A stretch of 44,473 nucleotides of DNA. Origin: Bacillota bacterium (lineage in GTDB: Bacteria > Bacillota > UBA994 > PWPR01). Positions 1 to 8,346 of the stretch are shown piece after piece. The stretch is taken from NCBI GenBank assembly GCA_028280325.1, contig JANQLZ010000043.1, forward strand, positions 1-44,473. Direction: 5' to 3'. Position numbers and translations under genes: made by a program. The notes beneath the pieces were generated by a model. The model did no database searches. It was not told the DNA's origin and worked only from the letters and a program-made list of their open reading frames with translations. Within the stretch, counting starts at the first letter, position 1, and each line of letters begins with the position of its first letter.

Positions 1-546
1 CATTCTATCACTATTTAATTCTCAATGTTCTGTCCTCTCTCTATCAACGCCGTTTCTAAGGCGCTTGTATATATTATCACCGCCAGTTTCCAAAGTCAAG
101 AATAATTTTGCATTTTTCTTCACTTTCTATTTCAAAGACCGGCTTACTCTAAAATACGCTGTGCTTACAAGGAAATTAACCACTTCAGAGTTTATTATTT
201 ACCTTAAATAATCTTTTTAATCAGGCAGAAGCAAAATGATTATTGACCAGGTTAGATTTAAATATCGCGAGACGATATTACTACCGCTAACCCCTGCCAT
301 TTCTATTCTACGTCAACCTGAGTTTAAGGTATGTAAGCTTTTGGCTTCTTAAACAGATCAAAGCTAATTTACAGCGACCTGATTATAATAGCATTGCCAT
401 GAGGGTTAAGTCAAGAATATTTATAATAATTCTTAAGACAATCTTATCAAATTTTAACAAGAATTAAACTAAGCTATAAACCAGTTGCAAGTTTCACACA
501 ATCAGCAAAATAGTAATACAAGTACCACAGCTCAGGCCTCATTTGG
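1..546. other. Intergenic region without a convincing gene
   Basis: I see no supported coding sequence here. Besides the promoter at 71-99, a second minus-strand candidate is TTGACT (409-414), 18 bases, TATTAT (385-390). A small hairpin with 7-base arms AATATCG/CGATATT lies near 261-280. A minus-strand frame of 27 codons starting with ATG near 302 exists but has no ribosome binding site. The stretch could be a long leader for the gene to the left. Confidence 0.4.
71..99 (-). promoter_or_regulatory. Sigma-A-type promoter reading out of the left edge
   Basis: On the minus strand a -35 TTGACT (94-99) and a -10 TAATAT (71-76) are separated by 17 bases. Transcription would start near base 64 and run leftwards out of the window, so the gene it serves is not visible. 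Confidence 0.55.
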
Positions 547-1497
547 TTACACACAGTTTGGCACTCTTCGCCACTTGGGAATAACTCCCAATAGCTCCCA
601 CTGCCTCATCAACTCATAGCAAAATACATAATAAAAGGCGTGAAAACAGGACTCTTGTCGAGCTATTTTCCACTCTGTAGCAAAACTAGTATATGCACTT
701 TCACTCATTGCTGCTACTTTGTCGATAACTTTTATTCCCATATTAGCAAAAACACTTAGCAGCGGCTTCAGCTCTGTAATAATTTCTGTTGATACCTGAG
801 GTTTTGCCAATACGTAGGATGATAAATAATCATCTCTTCGTCGGATCATGTTTACGATTTTAAACGGGTATAATATATCAGCAGCTTCTCCAAAGGGTGT
901 TATATCGCCTTCACTGTTAACTGAGCTGAGAGTTTTTACAACATCTCGATGTTTAAATATCCGCTCCAACTCAGCATTATTGTTCTGCAGTGAGGTCTGA
1001 ATCCAAGTCACCAGACCCCCTCCCCCTATGCCGATACTGTCTATATATAATGTAGCACAACTTTGAGGCTCAATTAAAATAACCGCACTGCCGCCTTCTC
1101 CCTGAAGTACTTTTCGGAATAACATCGACGGCCATAGATAGCCCAAAACCAGCGTCCCTAAGAAATAGTGTCTAAGATAACCGGGCATTGTATCGTCAAT
1201 TAAGCTCGCTGCTTCCCCAGCTATATCTTTTATTTCCGCACTTATTGACTCTGCCAGCCTATTGGAAAAATCGGGGGTTAATACCGGCAATGTTATGTAG
1301 TACTTGCTATCATTCAGGGTCACAATTCCACTTTTTAGCAATGCCTGCAATACTGCTGAAGGTATTCTATCAATACTTTCAGGCAGGCTGGCCAGGTTGA
1401 CAATAGCTTCTGGCTTCAATTCGAGAGACATCAGTCTATTAAACCTCTCTAAAAATCTGGCTTTATGATAGGATTGAAACATGATCTTAGCGTCCAT
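547..1497 (-). CDS. Conserved hypothetical protein, paralog of the neighbouring gene (copy B)
   Basis: I do not recognise this 316-residue protein. It has no signal peptide or clear membrane span, so it is probably cytoplasmic. It aligns along its length with the product of 1536-2498: both have an ITLPVL/YPLLPVL segment near residue 60, a hydrophobic segment ending LxDLW or LGYLW, a GGSxVI segment followed by a conserved Cys and Tyr (PQSCATLY / PADCKVIY), a GI...W...LQ.NN block, and a C-terminal YY.xCY..x.xW motif. The start at 1497 is preferred over an ATG 18 bases upstream because GAGGGTGAGG lies six to seven bases before it. It is the last gene of the MutL cluster, 38 bases after its paralog. 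Function unknown. Confidence 0.75.
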   Translation of the reverse strand: MDAKIMFQSYHKARFLERFNRLMSLELKPEAIVNLASLPESIDRIPSAVLQALLKSGIVTLNDSKYYITLPVLTPDFSNRLAESISAEIKDIAGEAASLIDDTMPGYLRHYFLGTLVLGYLWPSMLFRKVLQGEGGSAVILIEPQSCATLYIDSIGIGGGGLVTWIQTSLQNNNAELERIFKHRDVVKTLSSVNSEGDITPFGEAADILYPFKIVNMIRRRDDYLSSYVLAKPQVSTEIITELKPLLSVFANMGIKVIDKVAAMSESAYTSFATEWKIARQESCFHAFYYVFCYELMRQWELLGVIPKWRRVPNCV

Positions 1498-1535
1498 TTT
1501 TTTCCTCACCCTCATTCACGATTTGCAATTGATTC

Positions 1536-2498
1536 TTAACTTTTAACTCCGAATACATTTTTGACTTCAGCCAAACTTTCGAGGATATCGGCTTTAAGCC
1601 ACTCTTGATACACAGCATAACACCAGGTATAGTAAGCTGCCTGCAGTAAATTGCAATCCTTCACATATCTTAACTCGGGGAAAACCCTTTGTCGGCAACC
1701 TAGAATTACCTGCTTTACCTGGGGGAAATGGGCCTTGCCTATTTTGGTCAGTTCTCGAAGCTCAGATTGAAGTTCCTGAACAAGTTGAAGATTTAGTTCT
1801 GGAATATTGTTTACATACGATGGGATATGGCTGCCTTTTACTCTTTTGGTCCGGGCCAGGCCAAGCATAACAAAAGCATCCTCCATACCGCCATAAGGCA
1901 GGATAAATCCCTCTTCATCTAAAGTTCTGATCATCTTGGTTGAGTATTTACTAGACCATAATTTGTGGTAAACATGGTTATTGGGCTGCAAACCATTTTG
2001 CCAATATATTATCAACTGATCTGAACTAATCCCGACCAGTTTTGAATAAATTACTTTACAGTCGGCGGGGTTATCAACAATTACCAGGCTTCCACCATAA
2101 TTATTGCTGTTCAAATTAGAGAACACTCTCTGCCATAAATCCGCCAATACAAAACTATTGATAATATTGTGTATGGATAAATGAGGCTTGGTTTTGAGAG
2201 CTCGGTCCAGGCTGCTGATGACTCCGGCAGATGCCAGAGCCACATCTCGGGCTAGACCCATTAGTTCACTGGCTAAAACAGTTGTGTTCTGGTTGTTTAA
2301 AACAGGCAATAAAGGATAATTACTGCCCTCACTGTTTGTAATCCAGCCCTTAAACCTGGGGTCAAGATTTTCAACAGGCATATTGGCCAGATGTACATAC
2401 TCATACCTGGCATATTGATTGCTAATCAACAACAGCTCTCCATAATGTTCTAAGAAAGCCTGCCGATTGATAACGTTGGGAACAAAGCTGATAGCCAT
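1536..2498 (-). CDS. Conserved hypothetical protein, paralog of the neighbouring gene (copy A)
   Basis: An unrecognised 320-residue protein, apparently soluble and cytoplasmic. It is the sister of the 316-residue protein encoded at 547-1497, with the same order of conserved blocks: LLPVL, FVLADLW, GGSLVIVDNP, LVGISSDQLIIYWQNGLQPNN and YYTWCYAVYQEW. The start at 2498 (MAISF) is chosen because GGAGG sits six to seven bases upstream; an in-frame ATG 18 bases earlier lacks one. It lies about 110 bases downstream of the barrel-sandwich protein and probably shares its transcript. No catalytic motif is evident. The pair looks like an old tandem duplication, since the two sequences have diverged widely while keeping the pattern. 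Confidence 0.75.
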   Translation of the reverse strand: MAISFVPNVINRQAFLEHYGELLLISNQYARYEYVHLANMPVENLDPRFKGWITNSEGSNYPLLPVLNNQNTTVLASELMGLARDVALASAGVISSLDRALKTKPHLSIHNIINSFVLADLWQRVFSNLNSNNYGGSLVIVDNPADCKVIYSKLVGISSDQLIIYWQNGLQPNNHVYHKLWSSKYSTKMIRTLDEEGFILPYGGMEDAFVMLGLARTKRVKGSHIPSYVNNIPELNLQLVQELQSELRELTKIGKAHFPQVKQVILGCRQRVFPELRYVKDCNLLQAAYYTWCYAVYQEWLKADILESLAEVKNVFGVKS

Positions 2499-2610
2499 AA
2501 TAATCCTCCACACCAAACAGTCGCCGATATCAAAATCAAATATTACAAAACTTCCTCACCTGCAATTATCATTGGATACACAAATACCTGCCAGTTTGCC
2601 GATTAACTAC

Positions 2611-3693
2611 TTATTCTGCAAAAATCAATATCTCTGGCCGGATAGCTCCGGCTCTGATGTGAGTAGTGCCATTTACTGATACCTCTTTATTGTTCAACTG
2701 CTCTATCCTGGACCACAGCGTTTCATCTATCTGACTTGCAGTAAAACCATGGAGCAGGATGATGCCGGTGATGACCTCTTCTCCACCGGTTATTCCAGGT
2801 ATAAAGTCTTGGCCAGCATACTCACGCAGCAAGGCGAGGTTACAGCTGGCAGCTATAACAGCAGATACCTCACAGGCAACTGCTTTATGCAAAGCCTCTT
2901 TAGTGATTACCCCCCGGGATAACAGTATTTTATGTTTATCTGAGGGATAGATATCTCTGGCATCCAGTTTTACAGTATTAATGGTTCGTAGAATGCCGCT
3001 GCGCTCCCCAGCAATACCATATACCCCGTTCAGCTGATAGGCTCTGGCCTTGATAGAAACCGACCAGTTTTCGGCTACATCGATGACCTCCCCAGCCAAA
3101 TATGCCTGCAGCTCTTGGCATACCTGCCTGTTTTTAATAGTAATGATATTATTTTTTATCCCTTTTACCGTGCCGAACAGGTTAGTAACTACCTTATGCA
3201 TTTTCATCTTATTGTCTTTCCAGGCTAGCTGAGCAATGATCTGTCCGGGGCTGACCTGCTGCCCAATCCTGACTGCAATGCTCTTTCTGGCTCGCTCTGC
3301 CGATACTCCAAAAGCCTTTTCTATATCGTAAATCTCTACAGGGCATGAATTGAATTCGGTCAATTTCCTTAAATATACAATACCTAAATGGCGAGAAATC
3401 ATGCCAATAATACCACTTTGCGGCGCTGTTACGGCCTGGGCTTTATGCCAGCGGGCATTAAAAGCCAGAATATCCCCTTTATTAACCAGCTCGCCAGGTT
3501 TGACGGTTACTACCTCTGGCAGCTTCTCAGGTTTTACTGCCAAATGCTTGGATATTCGCAGCTTCTTGACCATGCCCGGAAAGTAGTTCATTTTGGCTAC
3601 CATATCCCCGGCTAATACCTTTTGCCCTCTTTTTACAACAACAGTGCCGGCGTAAGGAAGGGTTCGAGTTCGGGTTATTTCAACTAACTTCAT
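2611..3693 (-). CDS. MutL-linked protein with barrel-sandwich (RnfC/lipoyl-like) segments
   Basis: A 360-residue protein of unknown function. The first 110 residues contain repeated short beta motifs of the barrel-sandwich hybrid type, such as GTVVVKRGQKVLAGDMVAK, VTVKPGELVNKGDILAF and APQSGIIGMIS, reminiscent of the RnfC N-terminus and of lipoyl domains. I see no lipoylation or biotinylation lysine motif (no MKM/DKA) at the hairpin turns. A third such motif, VRIGQQVSPGQIIAQL, lies near residue 150. The rest is not recognisable. The start at 3693 is chosen for GGAGG seven bases upstream; it overlaps the 3' end of mutL by 14 bases, which indicates translational coupling. The context suggests a partner of the MutL ATPase, but this is inference. 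Confidence 0.7.
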   Translation of the reverse strand: MKLVEITRTRTLPYAGTVVVKRGQKVLAGDMVAKMNYFPGMVKKLRISKHLAVKPEKLPEVVTVKPGELVNKGDILAFNARWHKAQAVTAPQSGIIGMISRHLGIVYLRKLTEFNSCPVEIYDIEKAFGVSAERARKSIAVRIGQQVSPGQIIAQLAWKDNKMKMHKVVTNLFGTVKGIKNNIITIKNRQVCQELQAYLAGEVIDVAENWSVSIKARAYQLNGVYGIAGERSGILRTINTVKLDARDIYPSDKHKILLSRGVITKEALHKAVACEVSAVIAASCNLALLREYAGQDFIPGITGGEEVITGIILLHGFTASQIDETLWSRIEQLNNKEVSVNGTTHIRAGAIRPEILIFAE

Positions 3694-5482
3694 CAGCCAG
3701 CCTCCTTGCCTCCTGGATATCTGCTTCATTGTAGGCACCAATTGAAATCAGGTGTTTTGCTTGAGTCACCGGATTATTTTCCTGCTCACAGCATAATCTC
3801 ATATCGATAATTAAGCCAATACTGCCCCCGACAATTGTTGCCTTAGCTTTCTTGCCTGCTCCATTGCCAATGTCGACTCCTTTAGCTGGAATTATATCAA
3901 TTTCTCCAACCACCTGTTCCGGTACGGGCAGATATTTTATCTCCCCGCTATTCACTTCCAGTAATATTTTCTCGTCATTGAGGACCCCTGATACAGTGAC
4001 TGATTTGCTACCCGGCGAGATTTTGCCAATACCAGTAATGGCTGTCCCCAAAGGTATAAAGCAGTCGTCTTTCAAAACCTGTAAAGCTATGTCTGGGTGT
4101 TTCTGGGCTAATACACCTAAGTGGGGCATCATAAAAACGCTGTCAACCGCTAAACGGGTTACCCCTTTTGGGCAACAGGAATCCAGCAGCATCAAAGCAG
4201 CCTGATTGCGTCTGGGAGCATGTGACAATACCCCTCCACTGCCAATGATTAAACCAATATTGTTCATTTCCAGCAAGCTGGCTGTCTGATCCCATTTTTT
4301 CTTCAGGCTGGGTTCGTATAATAGTTGCTTCAACCCTTTATCTCGTTTGCTGGGCAGCTCTCGAATTAAATTGCTGTGATGCTCCACGGCCAGTCTTATT
4401 GCTTCACGGGCCACGGCCTGCTCAATCATCAGCTGCATGACATTTTGGGGTAAACTGGTAGGAAACAGCATTTTTTCACCTATAATGTTCTCCAATAGAT
4501 CGTCGGCTATCTCAAAAGGCAGCCAGTGCTTAATCCTTGCCAGGCCACTCTGCTGCACAACATTGGCGATGCTGTACGACATTCCCAAGTTGGCGCTGAC
4601 CGTACGATTAAACTTATTGCTCAAAACCGAAAAAATATCTGTTGTAGCCCCGCCGATGTCCATTGAAAGGATATCTATTTTCTCCTGCTCACTCAGTTCG
4701 GAGATTATATGTCCAAAGGCCAGTGGGGTAGGCATTATGTTGGCGGCAACAGCCTCAGATACTTTCTTATAGCCCGGGGCTTGCTGCATTACATGGCTTA
4801 AAAATAGTTCGTGTAATTGGTCACGGGCCGGCTGCAGGTTTTCCAGATCCATCTCCGGGCGAATGTTATCGGTGACATGTAAATCAAAGTTTATTCCCAG
4901 GGTATCCTCGATCAACGGTATCGCCTGGCCGTTACCAGCAAAGATAACCGGCAGTTTCAGGGATTCACCAAAACGGGGCTTGGGATTGGCAGAATTGATT
5001 ATATCTGAAAACTCTACTACAAAATCTGTATCACCGCCGTCTAAACCCCCAGTTAAAAGGACCATATCCGGGCGGGCCTGTTTAATGATTTCTATCCGTT
5101 CATACAGTGTTCTTTTATCATCATTAGAGATTACATCGAGTAATATTGCCCCTGCCCCCAACGCTGCCTTCTGGGCACTGACAGCTGTTACTTTACTGAA
5201 TAAACCAATGACCAATACCTGCAGACCGCCACCGGCACTGCTGGAAGAGTAGTACTCAATTTTGGGCGATACCAGATTGTGTTCATCAGCAAACTGTTGC
5301 TGGCATTGCTTCTCCAGCTTCTTTAAGGCGGCCCGAACACCGATTGTAACGTCCTCCTCAGGAGCCTCCACGGTTGTCGGGGACTCTGCTCTACCCAACA
5401 GTCGATAGCTGCCATCTTTATTGGCTATCCACAATGCCTTGGTAGTAGTACTGCCGATATCTGTAATAACAAATGAATCCAC
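3680..5482 (-). CDS. mutL: MutL/GlmL-family ASKHA ATPase (candidate reactivase of a B12-dependent mutase)
   Basis: A 600-residue protein with the signatures of the MutL/GlmL family, not the mismatch-repair MutL. It has an N-terminal phosphate-binding loop DIGSTTTKALW (from residue 8), LLTGGLDGGDTDFVVEF, a second phosphate loop MDIGGATTDIFSV near residue 270, and an adenosine-type motif GSGGVLSHAPRRNQ near residue 430. These define an ASKHA (actin/Hsp70-like) ATPase. Family members are found beside adenosylcobalamin-dependent glutamate or ornithine mutases and are thought to assist them. No mutase subunit lies in this window. Translation starts at GTG, with AAGGAG seven bases upstream. It is the first gene of a four-gene minus-strand cluster. 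Confidence 0.85.
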   Translation of the reverse strand: MDSFVITDIGSTTTKALWIANKDGSYRLLGRAESPTTVEAPEEDVTIGVRAALKKLEKQCQQQFADEHNLVSPKIEYYSSSSAGGGLQVLVIGLFSKVTAVSAQKAALGAGAILLDVISNDDKRTLYERIEIIKQARPDMVLLTGGLDGGDTDFVVEFSDIINSANPKPRFGESLKLPVIFAGNGQAIPLIEDTLGINFDLHVTDNIRPEMDLENLQPARDQLHELFLSHVMQQAPGYKKVSEAVAANIMPTPLAFGHIISELSEQEKIDILSMDIGGATTDIFSVLSNKFNRTVSANLGMSYSIANVVQQSGLARIKHWLPFEIADDLLENIIGEKMLFPTSLPQNVMQLMIEQAVAREAIRLAVEHHSNLIRELPSKRDKGLKQLLYEPSLKKKWDQTASLLEMNNIGLIIGSGGVLSHAPRRNQAALMLLDSCCPKGVTRLAVDSVFMMPHLGVLAQKHPDIALQVLKDDCFIPLGTAITGIGKISPGSKSVTVSGVLNDEKILLEVNSGEIKYLPVPEQVVGEIDIIPAKGVDIGNGAGKKAKATIVGGSIGLIIDMRLCCEQENNPVTQAKHLISIGAYNEADIQEARRLADEVS

Positions 5483-5550
5483 TCAATCACTCCTTCCCAA
5501 TTTTACCCTCAACAGTGCTTTATTAGGGAGCTGATAATACAGCAATACCC

Positions 5551-6798
5551 TTAAACGTCCTTGGATGATATTGCAGTGTGCTGTATTTTGCCATGCAACT
5601 GTTTGGCAGCATAGACAAAGATGGTGCCAAATAGAATTACTGTACCTGAAACAACAAACGAACCGCTAATCCCGAACCTATTGATAACTGATGCCCCAAA
5701 CAAAAAACCTACTGGCATTGCCAAAGATGAGACAAAGGAACGAACTGCATGCACCCGTCCCATAAATTCCGAAGGGATTTGATTCTGATAAAAAACATTA
5801 TTGCAGATGCCCATTACCGGCCCCATTGAAAAAGCTATAAACAAAATAGTCGCTGCAATCACAAAAGAGGTAGCTTGAGAGACTAATACTACTCCGCCTC
5901 CCCAGATAACAGTAGCGATCATAACGTAGTTCAACTTATGGCCTTTTAGCTTTATTCTCATTAAGGCGGCTGAGGTCAGAATTGCTCCTAACGACCCCAG
6001 TGAGGTCAATAAACCTAAAGCATCAGCACCCAGCCCTAACAGGTCTTTAATTAAGTACGGTCTGGCAATACCATACAGGGCATTGCCGCCATTGACAAAG
6101 GCATAGGCAAAAGAAAGCAGAATAATCCAACGATTTTTGGCAACATAAACTAAGCCCTGATGCATCTGCTGCCAGTATGACTGCTTCTGATTGGATTTTA
6201 TGATATGGCTTTCATCGATATTGATACAGTAGATTATAATGGCCGAAATTAAGAAGGTAGCGGCATCTATCGCAATGGCCCAGTGCATAGCCAGATGCTT
6301 CACTGCCAGCCCTGCTAAAACAGGCCCACTGACCATGGCTATCTGAGCCGATAAGGATTGTAGAGCATTAGCTTTAATCCGTTGATCGGGTATAGTCAAT
6401 TGTTGAATCACTGCCCGCTGGGCCGGGGTGTAAACAAGCCGCACAACTGCTTTTAGAAATGAATAAAGATATATCAGATAGATAGAGAACCATCCGATGC
6501 TAATGAAAAATATTAAAGCCCCATCTAAAAAAAATCTTAACACATCAGAGCTTATCAGTAGTTTTTTACGACTGATACGATCGACAATACTGCCCATAAA
6601 TGGAGCAAAAACTACACTGGGTATAAATGCAAGGGCCAAATTGATACCTACCTGCATCGGACTTCCTGTCTGAACAATAAACCACATCAGAGCTAAGCCC
6701 GTAAACGAATCTCCGATCATACTAACGCCTTGGCCAACCATCAGTTTAATCAAGGCTGTGCTCAACGGTTTATTACTGGTCTTTTGCTCTTTGCTCAT
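5551..6798 (-). CDS. MFS drug exporter, Mef-like
   Basis: A 415-residue membrane protein with about 12 hydrophobic segments, of the major facilitator superfamily group that includes the macrolide exporter Mef and related drug or siderophore exporters. The loop after the second span carries the MFS motif A pattern GSIVDRISRKKLLI. The N-terminal segment LMVGQGVSMIGDSFTGLALMWFI is typical of this group. It would export a small hydrophobic compound using the proton gradient; the substrate cannot be read from sequence. The start has GGAGGG eight bases upstream. A good promoter lies at 7027-7055, leaving a leader of about 220 bases that contains a short reading frame, so expression may be controlled by attenuation. 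Confidence 0.85.
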   Translation of the reverse strand: MSKEQKTSNKPLSTALIKLMVGQGVSMIGDSFTGLALMWFIVQTGSPMQVGINLALAFIPSVVFAPFMGSIVDRISRKKLLISSDVLRFFLDGALIFFISIGWFSIYLIYLYSFLKAVVRLVYTPAQRAVIQQLTIPDQRIKANALQSLSAQIAMVSGPVLAGLAVKHLAMHWAIAIDAATFLISAIIIYCINIDESHIIKSNQKQSYWQQMHQGLVYVAKNRWIILLSFAYAFVNGGNALYGIARPYLIKDLLGLGADALGLLTSLGSLGAILTSAALMRIKLKGHKLNYVMIATVIWGGGVVLVSQATSFVIAATILFIAFSMGPVMGICNNVFYQNQIPSEFMGRVHAVRSFVSSLAMPVGFLFGASVINRFGISGSFVVSGTVILFGTIFVYAAKQLHGKIQHTAISSKDV

Positions 6799-6964
6799 AT
6801 TGTAGTCCCTCCGCTTTTTTTAACCAAAGCTGAAAATACCATCACTACTGACAGCTACAGTTGATAATACTCTCTGCAATTTACTTATATTCATATTAGA
6901 ATCGGGACAAAATTTTGATGTTCGCTCGAATTAGCTTTTGAGGGAGTGTAATTATATTTACAGA

Positions 6965-6991
6965 TTATCTAATAAAAAGTGGAAATATCAT
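6965..6991 (-). CDS. Possible leader peptide (MIFPLFIR) ahead of the MFS exporter
   Basis: In the exporter leader an AAAGG ribosome binding site lies seven bases before an ATG that opens an eight-codon frame, MIFPLFIR, then TAA. Known leader peptides of erm and mef/msr genes are of comparable size and hydrophobic character (for example the GIFSIFVI core of ErmC leader, MYLIFM of the msr leader). The resemblance is suggestive only, and I could not find a clear terminator/antiterminator pair between this frame and the exporter start. Confidence 0.3.
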   Translation of the reverse strand: MIFPLFIR

Positions 6992-7026
6992 GTATCTGCC
7001 TTTAAAAACCGGAATTATGTGAAAAT

Positions 7027-7055
7027 ATTATACCATTCTTATTTGATTGAAGCAA
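7027..7055 (-). promoter_or_regulatory. Promoter of the MFS exporter
   Basis: Minus-strand TTGCTT (7050-7055) and TATAAT (7027-7032) with a 17-base spacer. The predicted start near 7020 leaves about 220 untranslated bases before the exporter ATG at 6798. Confidence 0.6.
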
Positions 7056-7075
7056 AATTTATATCTGCAGACTCA

Positions 7076-7098
7076 TATGGCAGACCGGCTCTGCCATA
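7076..7098 (-). terminator. Hairpin after the ABC transporter operon
   Basis: Perfect 9-base arms TATGGCAGA/TCTGCCATA around a 5-base loop, starting nine bases after the stop of the small permease. No T-run follows, so it is either a weak terminator or an mRNA-end stabilising hairpin. Confidence 0.45.
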
Positions 7099-7106
7099 CT
7101 GAAGAA

Positions 7107-7664
7107 CTACTGCATATAATCAGTAATCTCCCGAGCCTTCACTCCGATGATAGTACTCATCACAAAAAACAGAATAATCACTAAAATAATCAGCCCCAGG
7201 CTGATCGCATGAATATTTAAAGCCGATTTAAAATATGGAAATATCGGAATCCAGACAGCAGCTATAATCAGTGAAGCCAGTGCTCCGGCCAGGATCGAGT
7301 ACAGCAGCGGGAATAACTCCACCTGCTCCTCAGATACTCCAATTACCTGCAGGGCATAATATTCCTTTTTCTTATTGATCATATCGACAACCAGCATATT
7401 CAGTTGAAATAGCACCGCGGCTAAGACAATCAACATGGTCATAGCTGCTACTAACATCTCCGATTTGGTAGTTGGCACTTTCATATCCCTGAATTTCTCA
7501 GCATCACTCTCCTCCATGTTGATATTATTAGGAGAGAAGTGACGCATTTCAAACATTACAGTGTTGTAATAGATAAACATTGAACCGGCAAATGCTAAGA
7601 CAATAGCTATCAGGATTATTTTTTTCCAGTCTCTGAGAGCCATTTTAAAAGCTAAGTTAGACAT
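7107..7664 (-). CDS. Minimal FtsX-type ABC transporter permease
   Basis: A 185-residue membrane protein with the four-span FtsX plan: one N-terminal span (KIILIAIVLAFAGSMFIYY), a short outside segment of about 50 residues, then three C-terminal spans. The segment EYYALQVIGVSEEQVELFPLLYSILAG matches the cytoplasmic coupling region of FtsX/MacB permeases. The large extracytoplasmic MacB domain of its partner (8339-9625) is essentially absent. The start at 7664 has GAGGTG seven bases upstream and overlaps the ATPase gene by 8 bases; a longer upstream start is less likely. It probably forms a heterodimeric channel with the larger permease. The N-terminus is intact, so this does not look like a fragment. 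Confidence 0.75.
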   Translation of the reverse strand: MSNLAFKMALRDWKKIILIAIVLAFAGSMFIYYNTVMFEMRHFSPNNINMEESDAEKFRDMKVPTTKSEMLVAAMTMLIVLAAVLFQLNMLVVDMINKKKEYYALQVIGVSEEQVELFPLLYSILAGALASLIIAAVWIPIFPYFKSALNIHAISLGLIILVIILFFVMSTIIGVKAREITDYMQ

Positions 7665-8346
7665 TGGATTGCACCTCAATCTGCCCATCTGTCAGCCCCA
7701 CTATCCTGGTGGCATACTTGGTGAGCTGCTGATTGTGAGTAACCATTAAAATTGATACTTCCATTTTTTGTGGCAGGGTTGACAGCATCTTAATAATACC
7801 ATCAGACAGCCGCTGATCGAGATTGCCTGTCGGTTCATCAGCTAATATTATTTTAGGCTCGTTGGCTAAAGCGCGAGCGATTCCCACTCTTTGCTGTTCT
7901 CCCCCGGACAATTTTCTGGGAGAGTGGTGCATTCTGTGGCTCAACTCCATTAACTCAAGCAATTCTTCTGCCCGTTTTTTGGCAACGCTTCTGCTTCTAC
8001 CCACAGCATACAGCGGTACCATTACATTTTCCAAAGCAGTTAAGCCTTGCAAAAGACGAAAATCCTGAAATACATAGCCAATTGTTCTGCGCCGCAACTC
8101 CAATATTTTGTTGGTTGAACACTTTTGAACATTCACCCCACAGACCTCAATCTGGCCTCGGTCCACAGGCGTTAATCCGGCAATCAGATGTAAGATAGTT
8201 GATTTACCAGACCCCGAAGGTCCCAGCATCATCACAAACTCTCCGTTAGTTAAATTTAGATTAACACCCTTTAAAATTTCGACTCGATTATCCCCTTCGC
8301 CAAATCCTTTGTAGACATCATTGATAGTTAAAAATTCTCTATTCAT
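7657..8346 (-). CDS. ABC transporter ATP-binding protein, MacB/LolD class
   Basis: A 229-residue ATPase with all motifs intact: Walker [11 protein letters not shown]-loop YVFQDFRLL, signature LSGGEQQR, Walker [10 protein letters not shown] and switch histidine in VTHN. The sequence and length place it in the MacB/LolD/FtsE class, whose members power FtsX-type permeases in mechanotransmission or export rather than uptake. It overlaps the upstream permease gene and the downstream permease gene by 8 bases each, so the three proteins are translationally coupled and very likely form one transporter. The cargo is unknown; peptide or lipoprotein-related functions and antibiotic resistance are common in this class. 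Confidence 0.92.
   Translation of the reverse strand: MNREFLTINDVYKGFGEGDNRVEILKGVNLNLTNGEFVMMLGPSGSGKSTILHLIAGLTPVDRGQIEVCGVNVQKCSTNKILELRRRTIGYVFQDFRLLQGLTALENVMVPLYAVGRSRSVAKKRAEELLELMELSHRMHHSPRKLSGGEQQRVGIARALANEPKIILADEPTGNLDQRLSDGIIKMLSTLPQKMEVSILMVTHNQQLTKYATRIVGLTDGQIEVQSNV

Noticed and set aside
200-302. 27-codon minus-strand frame (MAGVSGSNIVSRYL...) in the left intergenic region
   Set aside because: No ribosome binding site and no recognisable similarity; the hydrophobic C-terminal part could be chance. Left as a note under the intergenic region.
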